NCBI GenBank assembly: GCA_947471745.1
Contig: CANJKZ010000174.1
Coordinates: 286,001-350,000 of the forward strand
Source of the DNA: Closterium sp. Naga37s-1
Taxonomy: Eukaryota > Streptophyta > Zygnematophyceae > Desmidiales > Closteriaceae
DNA: 64,000 nt
Direction of reading: 5' to 3'
A program made the position numbers and the translations under genes. Positions 10,302 through 22,429 of the stretch are shown here, in pieces; positions within the stretch are counted from its first letter, which is position 1; each line of letters opens with the position of its first letter. Below the pieces are notes generated by a model. The model was not told where the DNA came from, made no database searches, and saw only the letters and a list, made by a program, of their open reading frames with translations.

Positions 10302-11665
10302 ATGGCTTCGCTTAGAGTTCTAGCGTTCGATCATGAGGGCAGACCGGTTGCATTTGACACGTGGCATGACGATCTGCAACTGTACCTACTGAGCGATATC
10401 AAGGACAGTGTCTCACTGTTTGACCACGTGTCCGGTGTCGCTCCAGCCCCTCCCGCCACAGCTGACGGTGCAACTCGTTCCCAGTGGCTGTCTCGTGACG
10501 CTACTGCCCGCTTAGCCATTCGCAACCACCTGCCGGTGGCCGAATGTATTCACTTTGGACAGCACAGGAACTGTACGACGCTGTCGTTGCTCGCTACTCC
10601 TCCCCTGCCACTGCTGCTCTAGGCGGACTGCTACTGCCCTACCTGTTCCCTGAGCTGTCGGCTTTTGCCACCGTAGCACACCTGGTTACCCACCTGCGCA
10701 CTAGCGATGCTCGCTACCGCGCTACCGTCCCTGCTGAGTTCCTTGCCACGAACCAGCCCCCCATGTTCATCACCCTCTACTTCATAGTCTCTCGCCTCCC
10801 TGACTCTCTTCACTCTGTAAGAGACCACTTTCCCTCCCTTGACCCCACCTCCCTCACTATTGACCTCCTCGAGCAGCATCTCCTCGCAGCTGAGACTAGT
10901 GCAGTTGCTGTAGGTGCTGCTCGTGGCACTCCGCGCCCGCCCTTCTTTGAGGGGTGCTCCCCCTCCCCCCTTTCCCCCTCCTTTGCCTCTGCTGCTGCTG
11001 CAGACGTCTCTGTTGCTGAGGACGTCGGTGCTGCTTCGACTAGTGCGAAGAGCCGCAGCAGCAAGGGCAAGGGTGGCCGGGGTGGTGGAGGTGGCAACGG
11101 TGGTGGTGGAGGTGGCGGTGGGAGCAGTGGTGGGGGCAGCGGTGGAAGTGGTGGAGGCAGTGGAGGTGGTGGCGGCGGTGGGACTGGTGGCGGCAGTGGG
11201 GACTCTGGTGGCGGCGGTGGAGGCAGCAGAGGGAGTGGCGGCAGTGGAGGCGGTGGGTCTGGTGGTGGCAGGTCTGGACCTCGGCGTGGAGGCCCTGGTG
11301 GAGGTCAGCGACAGCAGCAGCAGCGTCGGAGCGAGACCCAATCGCCCAAGCAGCTCCGTGAGTGGTTGGTTCAGCGTGGGATGGGTGGGGGTAGTGAGAC
11401 CTGCCCGTATGTCATTCGCACGGGTGTCCGTGCGGACCAGACATGCGGGAAGTTTCACACTGAGCACCGCTGCTTTGCCCGCCTTGACGACGCCTGGCGT
11501 GCTGAGTTTGGTGACGACGTCGAGCGCCCTCGCTGGACGGATTTGCTTAGGTCGGGAGTTGCTATCTTTGACCTAGACGATGATGCTATTATCTCTGCAA
11601 TGTATGCTTTGTCTTTTAGTGCTGAGGGTGACCGTTACCGGTGTGTGCCACCTGACCCAGGTTAA
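10302..11665 (+). CDS. copia A gag region (fossil, broken)
   Basis: Begins MASLRVLAFDHEGRP, contains a UBN2/gag-polypeptide-like segment (ALYDAVVARYSS in its sister copy B), then a long Gly/Ser-rich stretch from GGGGG-type repeats, then a Cys/His pattern near CPYVIRT and FHTEHRCFARL. The frame is not continuous at its start. Confidence 0.7.
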
Positions 11666-11728
11666 GCGGCTGCTGCTCTAGGTGCTAGTGCGTCTGGTAC
11701 TTCCCTTGGTACTGCGCCTGCTGAGGCC

Positions 11729-14700
11729 TTGCACACCTTCACGTTGGACTCAGGCGCCTCGCGCTATTTCTTTCCTGACAGCACCACTCTCACTCCTCTC
11801 CCTGCACCTGTCCCGGTCAGACTGGCTGACCCCTCTGGGGGCCCGGTTGTTGCCCGTTCCTCCACTGTCCTCCCGTGTCCGGCGGTTCTGTCCGGCTCAC
11901 TGTCAGGTCTTCACCTCCCCTCGTTCTCTACGAACTTGGTGAGAACCGCTGCCCTCCAGGATGCGATGGTCACTACCACCACTCCTGGGGGTCAGCGTGT
12001 GTCGATCTGCACGTGCACTCGGACGGGGCGTCACCTTGCTACATTCACTCGTCGGCCAGGGTCGAGTCTGTACACGCTGGCTACCGAGCCTCCTCAGGTC
12101 GCTGCGTCTGCTCAGGTGTCCGTGTCAGGTCAGGTAGCCGCCTCTTTCTCGTGTCGCCTCCTGTCGCACCAGACTCTTCTGTGGCACCACCGCCTGGGTC
12201 ACCCCTCCTTGCCACGCCTTCGTGGCATGCACTCCCGGTTTCTCGTCTCTGGTCTACCCAGGTCTCTGCCTCCCCTCCCGCCCTCGCTTGCCCCGCCCTG
12301 CCTTCCTTGCGTCGAGGGGCGGCAGCGCGCCGCTCCTCACTCCTCCTCATTTCCCCTGACGACTGCTCCCCTGCAGACTCTCCACATGGACGTGTGGGGC
12401 CCAGCCCGCGTCAGTGGACAGGGCCGCGAGCGCTACTTTCTGCTGGTCATTGACGACTACACGCGGTACACCACGGTCTTCCCCTTGCGCAGCAAGGGTG
12501 AGGTCCCTGCTGTCTTGATCCCTTGGATCCGCACAGTCCATCTCCAGCTCCGAGAGCGCTTCGGTACGGACCTTCCTGTCCTCCGTCTACACTCTGTCAG
12601 AGGTGGTGAGTTCACCTCCGACCTCTTGCGGGACTTTTTTCGTGGGGAGGGCATTCTCCAGTCGTTCACGCTTCCGGACTCCCCTCAGCAAAATGGGATT
12701 GCTGAGCGCCGCATTGGCTTAGTCATGGAAGTCGCTCGTACCTCCATGATCCATGCGGCCGCTCCCCATTTTCTGTGGCCGTTTGCGGTCCGGTACGCTG
12801 CGCATCAACTCAACCTCTGGCCCCGTGTCTCCTTGCCGGAGACCTCGCCCACACTGCGTAAGACGGGGAAGGTTGGCGATGCGTCGGTGTTCCGGGTCTG
12901 GGGTTCTCGTGCCTTTGTTCGTGATACGTCCACGGACAAGCTCTCCGCCCGCGCCCTTCCCTACGTCTTCCTTGGCTTTGTCCCTGATGCGCCTGGCTGG
13001 CAGTTTTACCACCCCACCTCGCGCCGTGTCCTCCCGTCTCAGGACATCACGTTTGACGAGTCGGTTCCCTTCTACCGTCTCTTCCCCTACCGCTCTGCCC
13101 CTCCCCCGCCCCCGCCGCTCTTCCTTGCTCCCGGTCCACCTCCAGTAGACCCCCTCCCGCCCCAGGGCCCTGCTCCCTCGGGTGTGTCTCAGGTAGACCC
13201 TCTCCGTGGTACTGCGCCTGTACAGGTAGCTGTCGGCTCAGGTGCTGCTCCAGGTGCTGCGTCTGGGGGTGCGGAGCTGGGGGGTGCGGGGTCTGAGGGT
13301 GCTGGGCCTGGGGGTGCTGAGCCTGGGGGTGCTGAGCGTGAGGGTGTTGAGCCTGGGGGTGCTGAGTCGGAGGGTGCGGAGTCTGGGGGTGCTGCGCCTC
13401 GGGGTGCTGCTTCGTCTGGAGGTCCTGCTGGTACTTCGCCGCGAGTGTCCTCGCAGCAGCTGCGTGAGTGGCTTGTTCGGCGCGCACACCGTCGGAGTGG
13501 AGCTCCCGGAGCTGGAGGCGCTGGAGACACTGGAGCTGGAGGTGCTGTTGTTACTACTGGAGCTGGCGGTACTGGAGGCACTGAGGCTACTGGTCCTGGA
13601 GGTGCTCGTACCAGTGGTGCTGGAGTTGCCAGGACTGGTGGTGTTGGGTGCGCTGGAGCTGGAGACCCTTTGGAACTTGGAGCAGCTGGCACTGGAGGCG
13701 CTGGAGCTGGAGGAGCTGGAGTTGGTGGCCTTGGCGCAGGAGTCGCTGGAGCTGCAGGAGCTGGAGCTGTTGACCCTGGCGCTGGAGGTGCTGGAGGCAC
13801 TGTGCGGCCGCGACCGTACTTCGTTCCCCTGCTTCAGCAGGTTCTTGGTGTCCCGTCTTCTACTGGTCTTCCTCCTCCCTTCTTGTGTCCACCGCCTGAC
13901 CAGTCTCAGCCGCCGTTACAGCCAGCCTCCCCACTGCCTGCTCCCTCTCCTTACACTGAGCAGTCCAGCGGTCTTACAGAGCGTCGTGAGCCTGCGTCTC
14001 TTCCTGTCTCGCCTGTTCGCACTTCTCGTCGCGCTCCTCGTTTGCGTCCTCCTCCTATCCCCGGCACGCACGCTATGGCACTCCGTCCTTCCTCTGTTCC
14101 ACTGCGTGTTCCTCTGCCTGCCCCTCCTGAGTCCTCTCTTCCTGAGGTCCCTGACCCTGCGTCTGACCGCGCTCGTGCTGCCAGTCCCACTGTCTCTCGT
14201 CTCCTCGCCACTGCTGTCACTGACCCTTCCTTTGAGTCCGCTGCTGCGTCTGCTCTCGTTGCTGAGCTGCTTGACTTTGCTGCTGCCTGCCGTCTCGACT
14301 ACGCCACTGCCCTAGTTGTTGAGTCTGTGCCTACCTGTCCTTCGTCCGTCGAGGGTGAGTGTGCTCTTGGCACAGACGTCCTCGAGGACAGGCAGGAGGA
14401 CTTTGAGTGTCCTGCAGCTGCTGTACCTCGTTTCGCTTCCATGCTGCTTGCCCCTGAGGGAGACCCGGATGCTCCAGACATCCCGACCGCGCGCTCTTAC
14501 ACAGAGGCGATTACGGGTCCTTACTCCTCTCACTGGCAGGCAGCCATGGATGCCGAGATGGCATCCTGGAAGTCCGCAGGCACCTACGTTGTTGAGGTTC
14601 CCCCACTTGGGAAGAACATTGTCGATGGCATGTGGATTTTCAGGGTGAAGAGGTCGCCGGGTTCTCCGCCTGCCTTCAAGGCGCGTTACGTTGCTCGAGG

Positions 14701-16060
14701 CTTCAGTCAGCGATAGGGAGTTGACTACTTCCAGACCGTCTCCCCCACCCCGAAGATGACTACTCTTTGGGTGTTGCTGCACGTCGCTGCTCAGCGTGAC
14801 TATGAGTTGCACTCTCTAGACTTCAGCAAAGCTTCCCTGCAGGGCAGCCTGCACGAGGAGATCTGGCTGCGCCGACCGCCTTGTTTCACTGGGACGTTTC
14901 CTGCAGGTACCTAGTGGAGTCTCCGCCGACCAGTCTACGGTCTCCGCCAGGCACCTCGCGAGTGGCACGACACACTGAGGACTACACTTGCGGCTCTTGG
15001 GTTTGCTCCTTCTACTGCGGACCCGCCGCTGTTTCTACGCACCGACACCTCGCTGCCGCCGTTATACGTCCTCGTGAACGTCGACAACCTCGTCTTTGCC
15101 ACTGCTGACACTGAGGCACTGACCCTTGTGAAGTCCGAGGTGCAGAAGAGACACACATGCACTGACCTGGGTGAACTGCGCAGCTATCTTGGCCTGCAGA
15201 TCACCCGGGACAGAGCACGGCGCACCATCACACTGACTCAGTCACACATGGTGCACCAGGTCCTTCAGCGCTTCGGCTTCCAGTTCTCCTTGCCACAGCC
15301 CAATCCTCTGTCTACCAGCCACTCGCTCTCAGCTCCACCTTCGGACGAGTCCGTAGAGTCGAGTGGTCCGTACCTAGAGCTTGTGGGTTGCCTCATGTAC
15401 CTGATGACGTGCACACGACCTGACCTTGCGTACCCTCTCAGCCTTCTGGCTCGCTACGTGGCTCCCAGTAGGCACCGAAAGGTGCACTAGGATGCTGCGA
15501 AGAGGGTAGTGCGTTACCTGTGCAGTACGTTGGGCATGGGGCTTGTGCTTGGAGGACGGGGTCCAGTTGTTCTCACTGGTCACGCAGACGCCTCATGGGT
15601 TGACGACTCAGCTACGCAGCGGTCGTCCCAGGGTTACACCTTCAGCCTTGGTTCCGGCTCTGTTTCTTGGCGGTCTACCCGCTCGTCTTCGGTTCTCAGC
15701 TCCAGTTGTGAGGCTAAGATCTACGCCGGGGCCATGGCTGCTCAGGAGCTACGCTGGCTCACCTACCTACTGACCGTTTTGGTAGAGCAGCCTCGTTCGC
15801 CTCCAGTTTTGTACGTAGACAACAAGGCCATGATTGCCTTGTGCCAGGAGCACAGACTGGAGCACAAAATGAAGCACATCGCTCTGCGATACTTCCTTGC
15901 TCGAGAGTTGCAACAGCGTGGTCAGCTTCGTCTTGCTTACGTGGCCACTCGGGACAACACTGCTGATGTCTTCACCAAGGCACTTCCGCCTGGTGACCAT
16001 CAGCGTTTTGCTACTGTTTTAGGCCTTGTGCCTACTTTGCCTCACTTGCTTACTGCCTGA
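11729..16060 (+). CDS. copia A pol region (fossil, broken)
   Basis: The domains in order are protease (HTFTLDSGASRYFF), GAG pre-integrase (LLWHHRLGHPSLPRL), integrase core (LHMDVWGPARVSGQG to NGIAERRIGLVMEVAR), a low-complexity linker (13230-13800), reverse transcriptase (around YVVEVPPLGKNIVDGMWIF), and a copia RNase H near 15580-15900. The last codons read LLTA before a stop at 16060. It carries a few disruptions. Confidence 0.85.
13230..13800 (+). repeat. minisatellite linker between integrase and reverse transcriptase, copia A
   Basis: First come 15-30-bp units of the type GGGGGTGCTGAGCCT (reading GGAEPGGAE), then units of the type CTGGAGCTGGAGGTG (reading Gly/Ala repeats). The same position in copias B and C is filled by other minisatellites. 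Confidence 0.85.
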
Positions 16061-16286
16061 CTCTGCTTGTACTGTGATCTATATATATACCTGCATGCTT
16101 GCACTTGCTAGGGTATGATCACTGTATTGTTTGTTCTCTTTATATAACTCTGCATGTGAACTGGCCTTGTGGCCCTTTGCTTGTGCTCGGACTGCGTGGT
16201 GACTTTGTGATCCACCCTGAGCTTGCTTTGCTTTTCTTGACTGGTCTTGTGACCACTTGTTCTCCCCCACTTTGCCTATGGGGGTG
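16061..16286 (+). other. copia A 3' non-coding region with family-conserved motif and polypurine tract
   Basis: It contains ACTGGCCTTGTGGCC and GTGATCCACCCTGAG (16192-16230), both found at the same place in copias B, C and F. CTATGGGGGTG, the likely polypurine primer, lies just before the 3' LTR. Confidence 0.75.
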
Positions 16287-16417
16287 TGTCAAACTTATAT
16301 GCTGCACATTGTGTAGTCTGTTGTGGGGTAGCCCATATGGGGTACAACACAACTCAGGGTGAGTACTTGTAGTCATCCTGCTGCTAGTTCATCTCATTCT
16401 CGTTTGTAACTTTAACA
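16287..16417 (+). repeat. 3' LTR of copia A
   Basis: A 131-bp partner of 8846-8976, starting TGTCAAACTTATATGC. It ends TTTAACA before gypsy sequence resumes. Confidence 0.9.
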
Positions 16418-19410
16418 CGAAGTAGCGGTAACTAGGTTGAACTACCTCGCTGGCAGTCGCCTGAGTCTTCAACGGTCCACGTCAACGCCATCACAATGAA
16501 ACGCGCTGTCGCCGCTGGAGCTGACGTGTACGCGGTGGATATTGCAGTGGTAGAAGAAGTAGAGCAGCCGAGCGATTTTCAGAAACTGCTGGCAGCGGTA
16601 CCGCCCGAACTACAGGAACTGTTGAAACGGTACCCGGAGATTTTTCCTGACGACTTACCGGAGGGACTGCCACCTGAGCGGGCACACGATCACTGAATAG
16701 AATTAGAATCCGGGGCACAGCCAGCCGTACAGTGACAGTTCAGACTGACACAGCTCGAGCTCGACAAACAGAGGAAGCAGTTAGATTACCTGTTAGAGAA
16801 AAAATTCATCCGACCGAGCTCGTCAGCGTTCGCCGCACCAATACTGTTCATACCGAAAAAGGACAGAGTTTTTCGCATGTGCATCGATTACAGGGCATTG
16901 AACAGGGTTACAGTCAAATCCCGATACCCCATTCCCCGCGCCGACAAACTGATAGATCAACTGCGAACGGCACGGGTCTTTTCGAAAATCGATTTACGGG
17001 GAGGTTATCATCAGATTCGGGTCGAACCATCGGACTCCGCCAAGACAGCATTTAGGACTAGGTACGGGTCATTTGAGTACACTGTGATGCCTTTCGGGCT
17101 GATCAACGCACTGGCGACATTCCAGATGACCATGAACGAGGCGTTTAGGCCACTCTTAGATAAATGCGTGATGGTTTACCTCGACGATATCCTCGTCTAC
17201 AGTCGCGACAAGCAGCAGCACTTAGCAGATCTTGAAGCAATTTTTAAAATTTTAGACAAGCACAGGCTACTGACCAAGGGTTCCAAGTGCGAGTTTTTTA
17301 AGGACAGGCTAGAGTTTCTGGGGCACGTTATTTCGGAGGCTGGGGTTGAGATCGACCCAAAGAAGCTGGACACGGTCAAAGCGTGGCACCCCCCGACAAT
17401 TATCACGGAGCTGCAGAGTTTTTTAGGGTTCGTTAATCACGTGCGTCGGTTCGTCCTCGACATGGCGAGGTTAACGGCACCACTGACGGATTTGCAGAGA
17501 AAGGGGGTCGCTTTTACGTGGGGGGAGAAAGAGCATGCTGCCTTCTCTGCCCTGAAAAATGTTCTCTGTTCACCGCCCGTACTGCGCATCGCCGACCCAC
17601 ACCGCCCATTCGAAGTAGTTACAGATGCAAGCGACATCGCCATTGGAGCCGTACTGCTACAGCATTTCGGCAACGGTTTACAACCCATCGCATACGAGTC
17701 ACGGAAACTGCATCCGCTCGAGAAAAATTACCCGATACACGACTGCGAAATGCTCACGATCGTACACGCGTTCAAAGTGTGGCGCTGTTACTTGACCGGC
17801 GCAGACGTGACAGTACGGACAGGCCATAAATCACTACAGTACCTCCGCACACAGCCCCACCTCAACCCACGACAGATTCGCTGGCCTGAATTCCTCGAGT
17901 CAAATTTTCACTACACGGTCACATACAAAAAGGGGGCATCGAACATCGCCGACGCACTAACCCGCCCCACAGCCCAAATCCACGCCATACTACTCGCCCA
18001 GACCAGCTCACTAGTGACAAGAAATTCGCAGCAGTTCGCAACAGCGAAGGGAGTTTATTACGTAAAAGCCGGCACCGACCGAATCTGGGTACCGAGCTAC
18101 ACGTTACTACGAGAATTACTGCTACAAGAGGCACACGACGGAGTTACCTCAGGCCATTTCGGAGTAGAAAAAACACGGCAGCAGCTGCAGCGGTATTATT
18201 ACTGGCCCGAAATGCTGACCGACGTGCAGCGACACGTGGCATCGTGTCCCACCTGCCAACTCATGAAATCACCACGGAAGCGGCCAGCAGGACAGTTGCA
18301 GCCGATACCACCCCCAGAGCGTGCTTGGCAGCAGGTGACGATGGACTTCGTCACAGAGTTACCGGCCGGAGCAAGTGGGAACGACGCGATCCTGGTCGTC
18401 GTCGATCGGCTGACCAAAATGGCACATTTCGCAGCCTGCAAGAAATCAATAACAGCCGAAGAAACATCTCGCCTCTTCATCTCCACCGTCGTTCGACTGC
18501 ACGGGATACCAGCAGCGATCATCAGCGACCGCGACACGAAATTCACCAGCAAATTCTGGCGGAACCTGTGGCAGCAGTTCGGCACGCGACTACAATTTAG
18601 TTCTTTGTACCACCCCGAAACCGACGGACAGACAGAACGGACAAACCAAACAATGGAGGAACTCATCCGAGCCACGTGCGACGATCCGACCACCTGGGAA
18701 CAGCAACTGCCACTCATCGAATTCGCGTACAACTCGCCATCCGCCATGACCCAACAGTCACCGTTTTACCTGAACTACGGACAAGACCCTACAGTACCCA
18801 TGACCCCGAATCCCGACAACCCATTACCACGCGCGCAACAGTTCACAGAAATCTTACAAGCAGCACGGACCCGGGCAGCCGACGCAATTAAAAGGACAAC
18901 GTCATCGCTAAACGCAACGCCGACCGCCACTGCAGACCTGTCACTTACCAGCCCGACGACCTAGTTTTACTCGACACCCAAAACCTACGCCTGCCCATCA
19001 CCCCAAAACTCCGCCCTCGATATTGCGGGCCATTTCGCATCAGCCACATGATCACACCTGTCACCGCCCACCTCCTCCTCCCTACTGACTGGTACGTCAG
19101 TCCGTCCTTCCACGTCAGCCTGCTTCGCCCTTACGTACCATCCACCAGCCAACTGCCCTGCAACCGCCCAGCCAGCATGACACAACCGCTGACAGAACTA
19201 ATCATCACACCCGAAAAGATTATGAGCCACCGAGTTCGTGACCCACGGGGAGCTCGAAGGATCGAATTTCTGATCCGCTGGAAAGACCGTACGCCCACTG
19301 AAGACAACTAGGTTCCCCTTGATAGAGTTGAAAACCACCCCGTCCTCACCGAGTATCTGCGCAGCCGAAATTTTCGGGATGTACATGCGCTTTCGTAAGG
19401 AGGGCCTCCT
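16418..19410 (+). CDS. gypsy reverse transcriptase, RNase H, integrase and chromodomain-like region (fossil)
   Basis: Reverse transcriptase is shown by MCIDYRALNRVTVKSRYPIP and the YLDDILVYS motif. RNase H is around VTDASDIAIGAVLLQ. The integrase has a zinc-binding start (around HFGVEKTRQQLQRYYYWPEM) and a DDE core (TMDFVTELP to HPETDGQTERTNQTMEELIR). The last part (SHRVRDPRGARRIEFLIRWKDR) looks like the chromodomain of chromoviruses. Broken, with a few disruptions. Confidence 0.85.
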
Positions 19411-19427
19411 TAGGGGGGGGGGGGTAG
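19411..19427 (+). promoter_or_regulatory. polypurine tract of gypsy element
   Basis: TAGGGGGGGGGGGGTAG lies immediately before the 3' LTR, the position of the plus-strand primer in LTR elements. Confidence 0.75.
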
Positions 19428-19778
19428 TGTAAGGAAATTTCCTTTTCCTTACTTCGCGTCCCTGCTCAGCGCGTATACCACTGTTTCCCACCAACAGCAC
19501 CCAACAATAATCCGTTACCACTCGCGACACTCGCCTCGACACTGTTCCCGCCATTGTTCACGACGCGACCCAACCTCACGGTTCGGTTGGTAACCCGCGC
19601 TCCGGACCTCCGCCTCGACAATTCCCAACCTCGGCGCTAGGTCCGTCGCGCACCCCATTCTCCACACATTACCGTTACCACTGTAGTTTCGCTATATATT
19701 CTTCGCTCATACCTTCGCTCATTGTACTCTTGCTTCGATAGTGCAATTCTCGCTCGCTCACTCATTGCACTCGCAACA
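19428..19778 (+). repeat. 3' LTR of gypsy element
   Basis: A 351-bp partner of 6682-7032, starting TGTAAGGAAATTTCC and ending ACTCGCAACA. The flank duplication ACAAG follows. Confidence 0.92.
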
Positions 19779-19783
19779 ACAAG

Positions 19784-20064
19784 CAAGCTTGCCGCTGGCG
19801 AGAAGCAGACAAGCTCGGCCGTGGCGAAAGCTAGCAGTCTTGGTGTTAGCGAAAACAGACAAGATGGTGACAACTGGTGAAAAGATGGGATCGCAGGCAG
19901 CAAGACGGACCTCAGATCAGTTCCGGGCGTGTTTCATAGCAGCACGCGCAGCTCGGACTTTTCAAGGTTTCCAACTGAATACATCACACGAGTTCGGTTT
20001 GGACTGTTGATTCCCGCCCGTGTCAACTGCGGTGGTGGCGTGGAGTGGAGCCATGTGACACACT
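19784..20064. other. spacer between gypsy and copia B; no gene seen
   Basis: About 280 bases of non-repetitive DNA with a few AGAAGCAGACAAGC-like short repeats at its left. I see no coding signal. The last five bases, ACACT, are the left target duplication of copia B. Confidence 0.5.
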
Positions 20065-20196
20065 TGTCAAACTGTTATAGTGCGTACATTGTGTAGGCTG
20101 TAGTGGGGTAGCCCTTAAGGGGTACAACCCAATTAGGGTTAGTACTTGTACCCAACTTTTTGTTCAATCATATCATTCTCGTTCAGTAGTTTGACA
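20065..20196 (+). repeat. left LTR of copia B
   Basis: A 132-bp repeat, TGTCAAACTGTTATAG to AGTAGTTTGACA. It shares GTGGGGTAGCCC, GGGGTACAAC and TAGTACTTGTA with the copia A LTR. Confidence 0.85.
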
Positions 20197-20299
20197 TGGT
20201 TTCAGAGCAGGTCCTTCCTTAGGACCGATTTTTTCTTAGGGCCCACCACAGAGCTGCCCCACTAGCTGCCCTGCCACCCTGCCCTACCTGGCGCGCCGC

Positions 20300-20990
20300 C
20301 CTGCTGGCCGCTGTGCCGCCCTTAGCAGCCCACGCGCTGCCCTTTGCAGCCCGTCGCGCCGCCCTTTGCAGCCCGTGCGCCGCCTTTAGCAGCCCGCTCG
20401 CCGCCCCTGCAGCACGCTCGCCGCCCCTGCAGCCAGCGCACCGCCCCTGCAGCCTGCTCGCCGCCCCTGCAGCCCGCTCGCCGCCCGCTTGCGGCCCGCT
20501 CGCCGCCCCTGCAGCCCGCTCGCCGCTCGCTTGCGGCCTGCTTGCCGCCCGCTCGCCGCCCCTGCAGCCCGCTCGCCGCCCGTTTGCGGCCCGCTCGCCG
20601 CCCCTTCCAGCCCGCGAGCCGCCCTCTGGCAGCCTGCTCGCCGCCCCTTGCAGCCCGCTCGCCGCCCCTTGTAGCCTGCGCGCCGCCCCTTGCAGCCCGC
20701 TCGCCGCCCCTTGCGGCCCGCTCGCCGCCCCTTGCAGCCCGCGCGCCGCCCTCTGGCAGCCCGCTCGCTGCCACTTTGCAGCCCGCCCGCCGCCCCTTTG
20801 CAGCCCGCGTCACTGCCCTGGTGCTTGGGCCGCCCGGCTGTTGCCCGCCCTGCTGCTGCCCGCCCTACTGCTGCCCGCCCTACTGTGCGCCGCCCTGCTG
20901 GCCGCCCTAGCTGTGCACCGCCCTGCCCTGCCCTGCCCTGCGCGCTTCCCTAGTGCTCGCGTGCGGCCCTGCCTGCGTGCTGCTCTGCTG
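20300..20990 (+). repeat. GC-rich tandem repeats in the copia B leader
   Basis: Units of the type CCCCTGCAGCCCGCTCGCCG, repeated about 20 times with changes, sit between the primer site and gag. The sequence is unrelated to the leader repeats of copia A although the position is the same. Open frames on both strands here are composition artefacts. Confidence 0.85.
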
Positions 20991-21017
20991 GTAGCGCGCC
21001 ACCCTGCTCTGCCCGCT

Positions 21018-22380
21018 ATGCCTTCTCTCAGTGTACTCACCTTCGATCATGAGGGTCGTCCGATCCAGTTCGATACGTGGCTCGACGACTTACAGCTGTA
21101 GCTACTGAGCGATTCTAGAGACAGCGTTCCGTTGTTTGACCACACTTCTGGAGCCTCTCTTGCCCCTCCCGCCATAGCTGACAGTGCGACTCGCTCACAG
21201 TGGCTTACGCGTGACGCTGCTGCTCGCTTAGCCGTTCGCAACCACCTGTCGTTAGCCAAAAGCGCTCACTTTGGCCAGCACAAGACTTCTAAAGCACTGT
21301 ACGACGCTGTAGTCGCTCGTTACTCCTCCCCTGCCACTGCTGCTCTAGGCCGCCTTATACTGCCCTACCTGTTTCCCGAGCTGTCCGCCTTTGCCACAGT
21401 CGTGGACCTCGTTACCCACCTCCGCAATAGCGATGCTCGCTACCGCGCTGCCCTCCCAGCAGAGTTCCTTGACAGGAACCCGCCCCCAATGTACATCACT
21501 CTCTACTTCATAGTCACCCGCCTCCCTGACTCTCTTCGCGCTGTCAAGGATCACTTTCTCGCACTTGACCCCACTAACCTCACTGTCGACCTGCTCGAGC
21601 AGCACCTCCTTGCAGCTGAGACTAGCGTAGTTGCTGTAGGTGCTGGTCGTGGCACTCCTCGCACACCCTTCTTTGAGGGGTGTTCCCCCTCCCCCCTTGC
21701 CCCCTCCTACGCTTCTGCTGCTGCTGTTGACATCCTTGGTGCTGAGGATGTCCGGGTTGCTTCTGATCTTCGTGGGAAGCGCCGCAGCAGCAAGGGCAAG
21801 GGTGGCAAGAGTGGTGGCGGTGGCAGCGGGGGTGGTGGTGGTGGCGGCAGTGGAGGCGGTGGAGGTGGCCAAGGTGGTGGCAGCAGTGGGAGTGGTGGCG
21901 GGAGTGGGGGCTTTGGCGGTGGCGGCAGCGGTAGGGGTGGCAGTAGTGGCGGCGGTGGGAGTGGTGGAAGTCGGGGTGGAGCTGTTCAGAGGGGAGGTTC
22001 TAGCGGTGGCCAAAGGCAGCAGCAGCAGCGTCGGAGCGAGACCCCTTCGCCCCAGCAACTTTGTGAGTGGTTTGCTCAACGTGGGGCGTCTGGGGGTAGT
22101 GTTCGTTGCCCGTATGTCATTCGCACGGATGACCGTGCTGGTCAGACATGCGGGAAGTTTCACCCTCAGCACCGCTGCTTCTCCCGCCTAGACGACGCTT
22201 GGTGCACGAAGTTTGGTGACGAGGCTGAGCGCCCCCGCTGGGCAGAGCTGCTTAGGTCTGGAGTTGATATATTCCTTCTTGACTATGATGCTATTCTTCC
22301 TGCCATGTATGCCTTGTCTGTTAGTGCTGAGGGTGATTGTTACCGGTGTGTGCCGCCCGACCCAGGTATAGAGGCTGCTG
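21018..22380 (+). CDS. copia B gag region (fossil, broken)
   Basis: Begins MPSLSVLTFDHEGRPIQFDT. It has ALYDAVVARYSS and FPELSAFATVVDLVTHLR (gag-polypeptide type), a Gly-rich tract, and a C/H pattern (CPYVIRT, CGKFHPQHRC). The product would be the particle protein of the element. Confidence 0.72.
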
Positions 22381-22429
22381 CTCTAGGTGCTAGTGAGTCT
22401 GCTCTCCCTGGTACTGCGCCTGCTGAGGC

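Larger units (their letters stand above)
8846..16417 (+). mobile_element. copia A: copia LTR retrotransposon nested in the gypsy element
   Basis: The element has 131-bp LTRs (8846-8976 and 16287-16417; about 95% alike by eye) and flanks CAAAG/CGAAG, probably a 5-bp duplication with one change. After the primer site comes a ~1.25-kb GC-rich repetitive leader, then gag, protease, integrase, a Gly/Ala/Glu-rich repeat linker, reverse transcriptase and RNase H, in copia order. It is broken, with a few disruptions. It belongs to the same family as copias B, C, D and F in this window. Confidence 0.92.
6682..19778 (+). mobile_element. gypsy LTR retrotransposon (chromovirus-like), split by a nested copia element
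   Basis: This element is bounded by 351-bp LTRs and flanked by a perfect 5-bp duplication, ACAAG (6677-6681 and 19779-19783). The order of parts is gag, protease, [copia A inserted 8846-16417], reverse transcriptase, RNase H, integrase and a chromodomain-like tail, which is typical gypsy order. The two LTRs differ at roughly a dozen positions by eye, so it is of moderate age. It is broken: besides the nested insertion there are a few further disruptions. Without copia A it would be about 5.5 kb, normal for the family. Confidence 0.93.
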
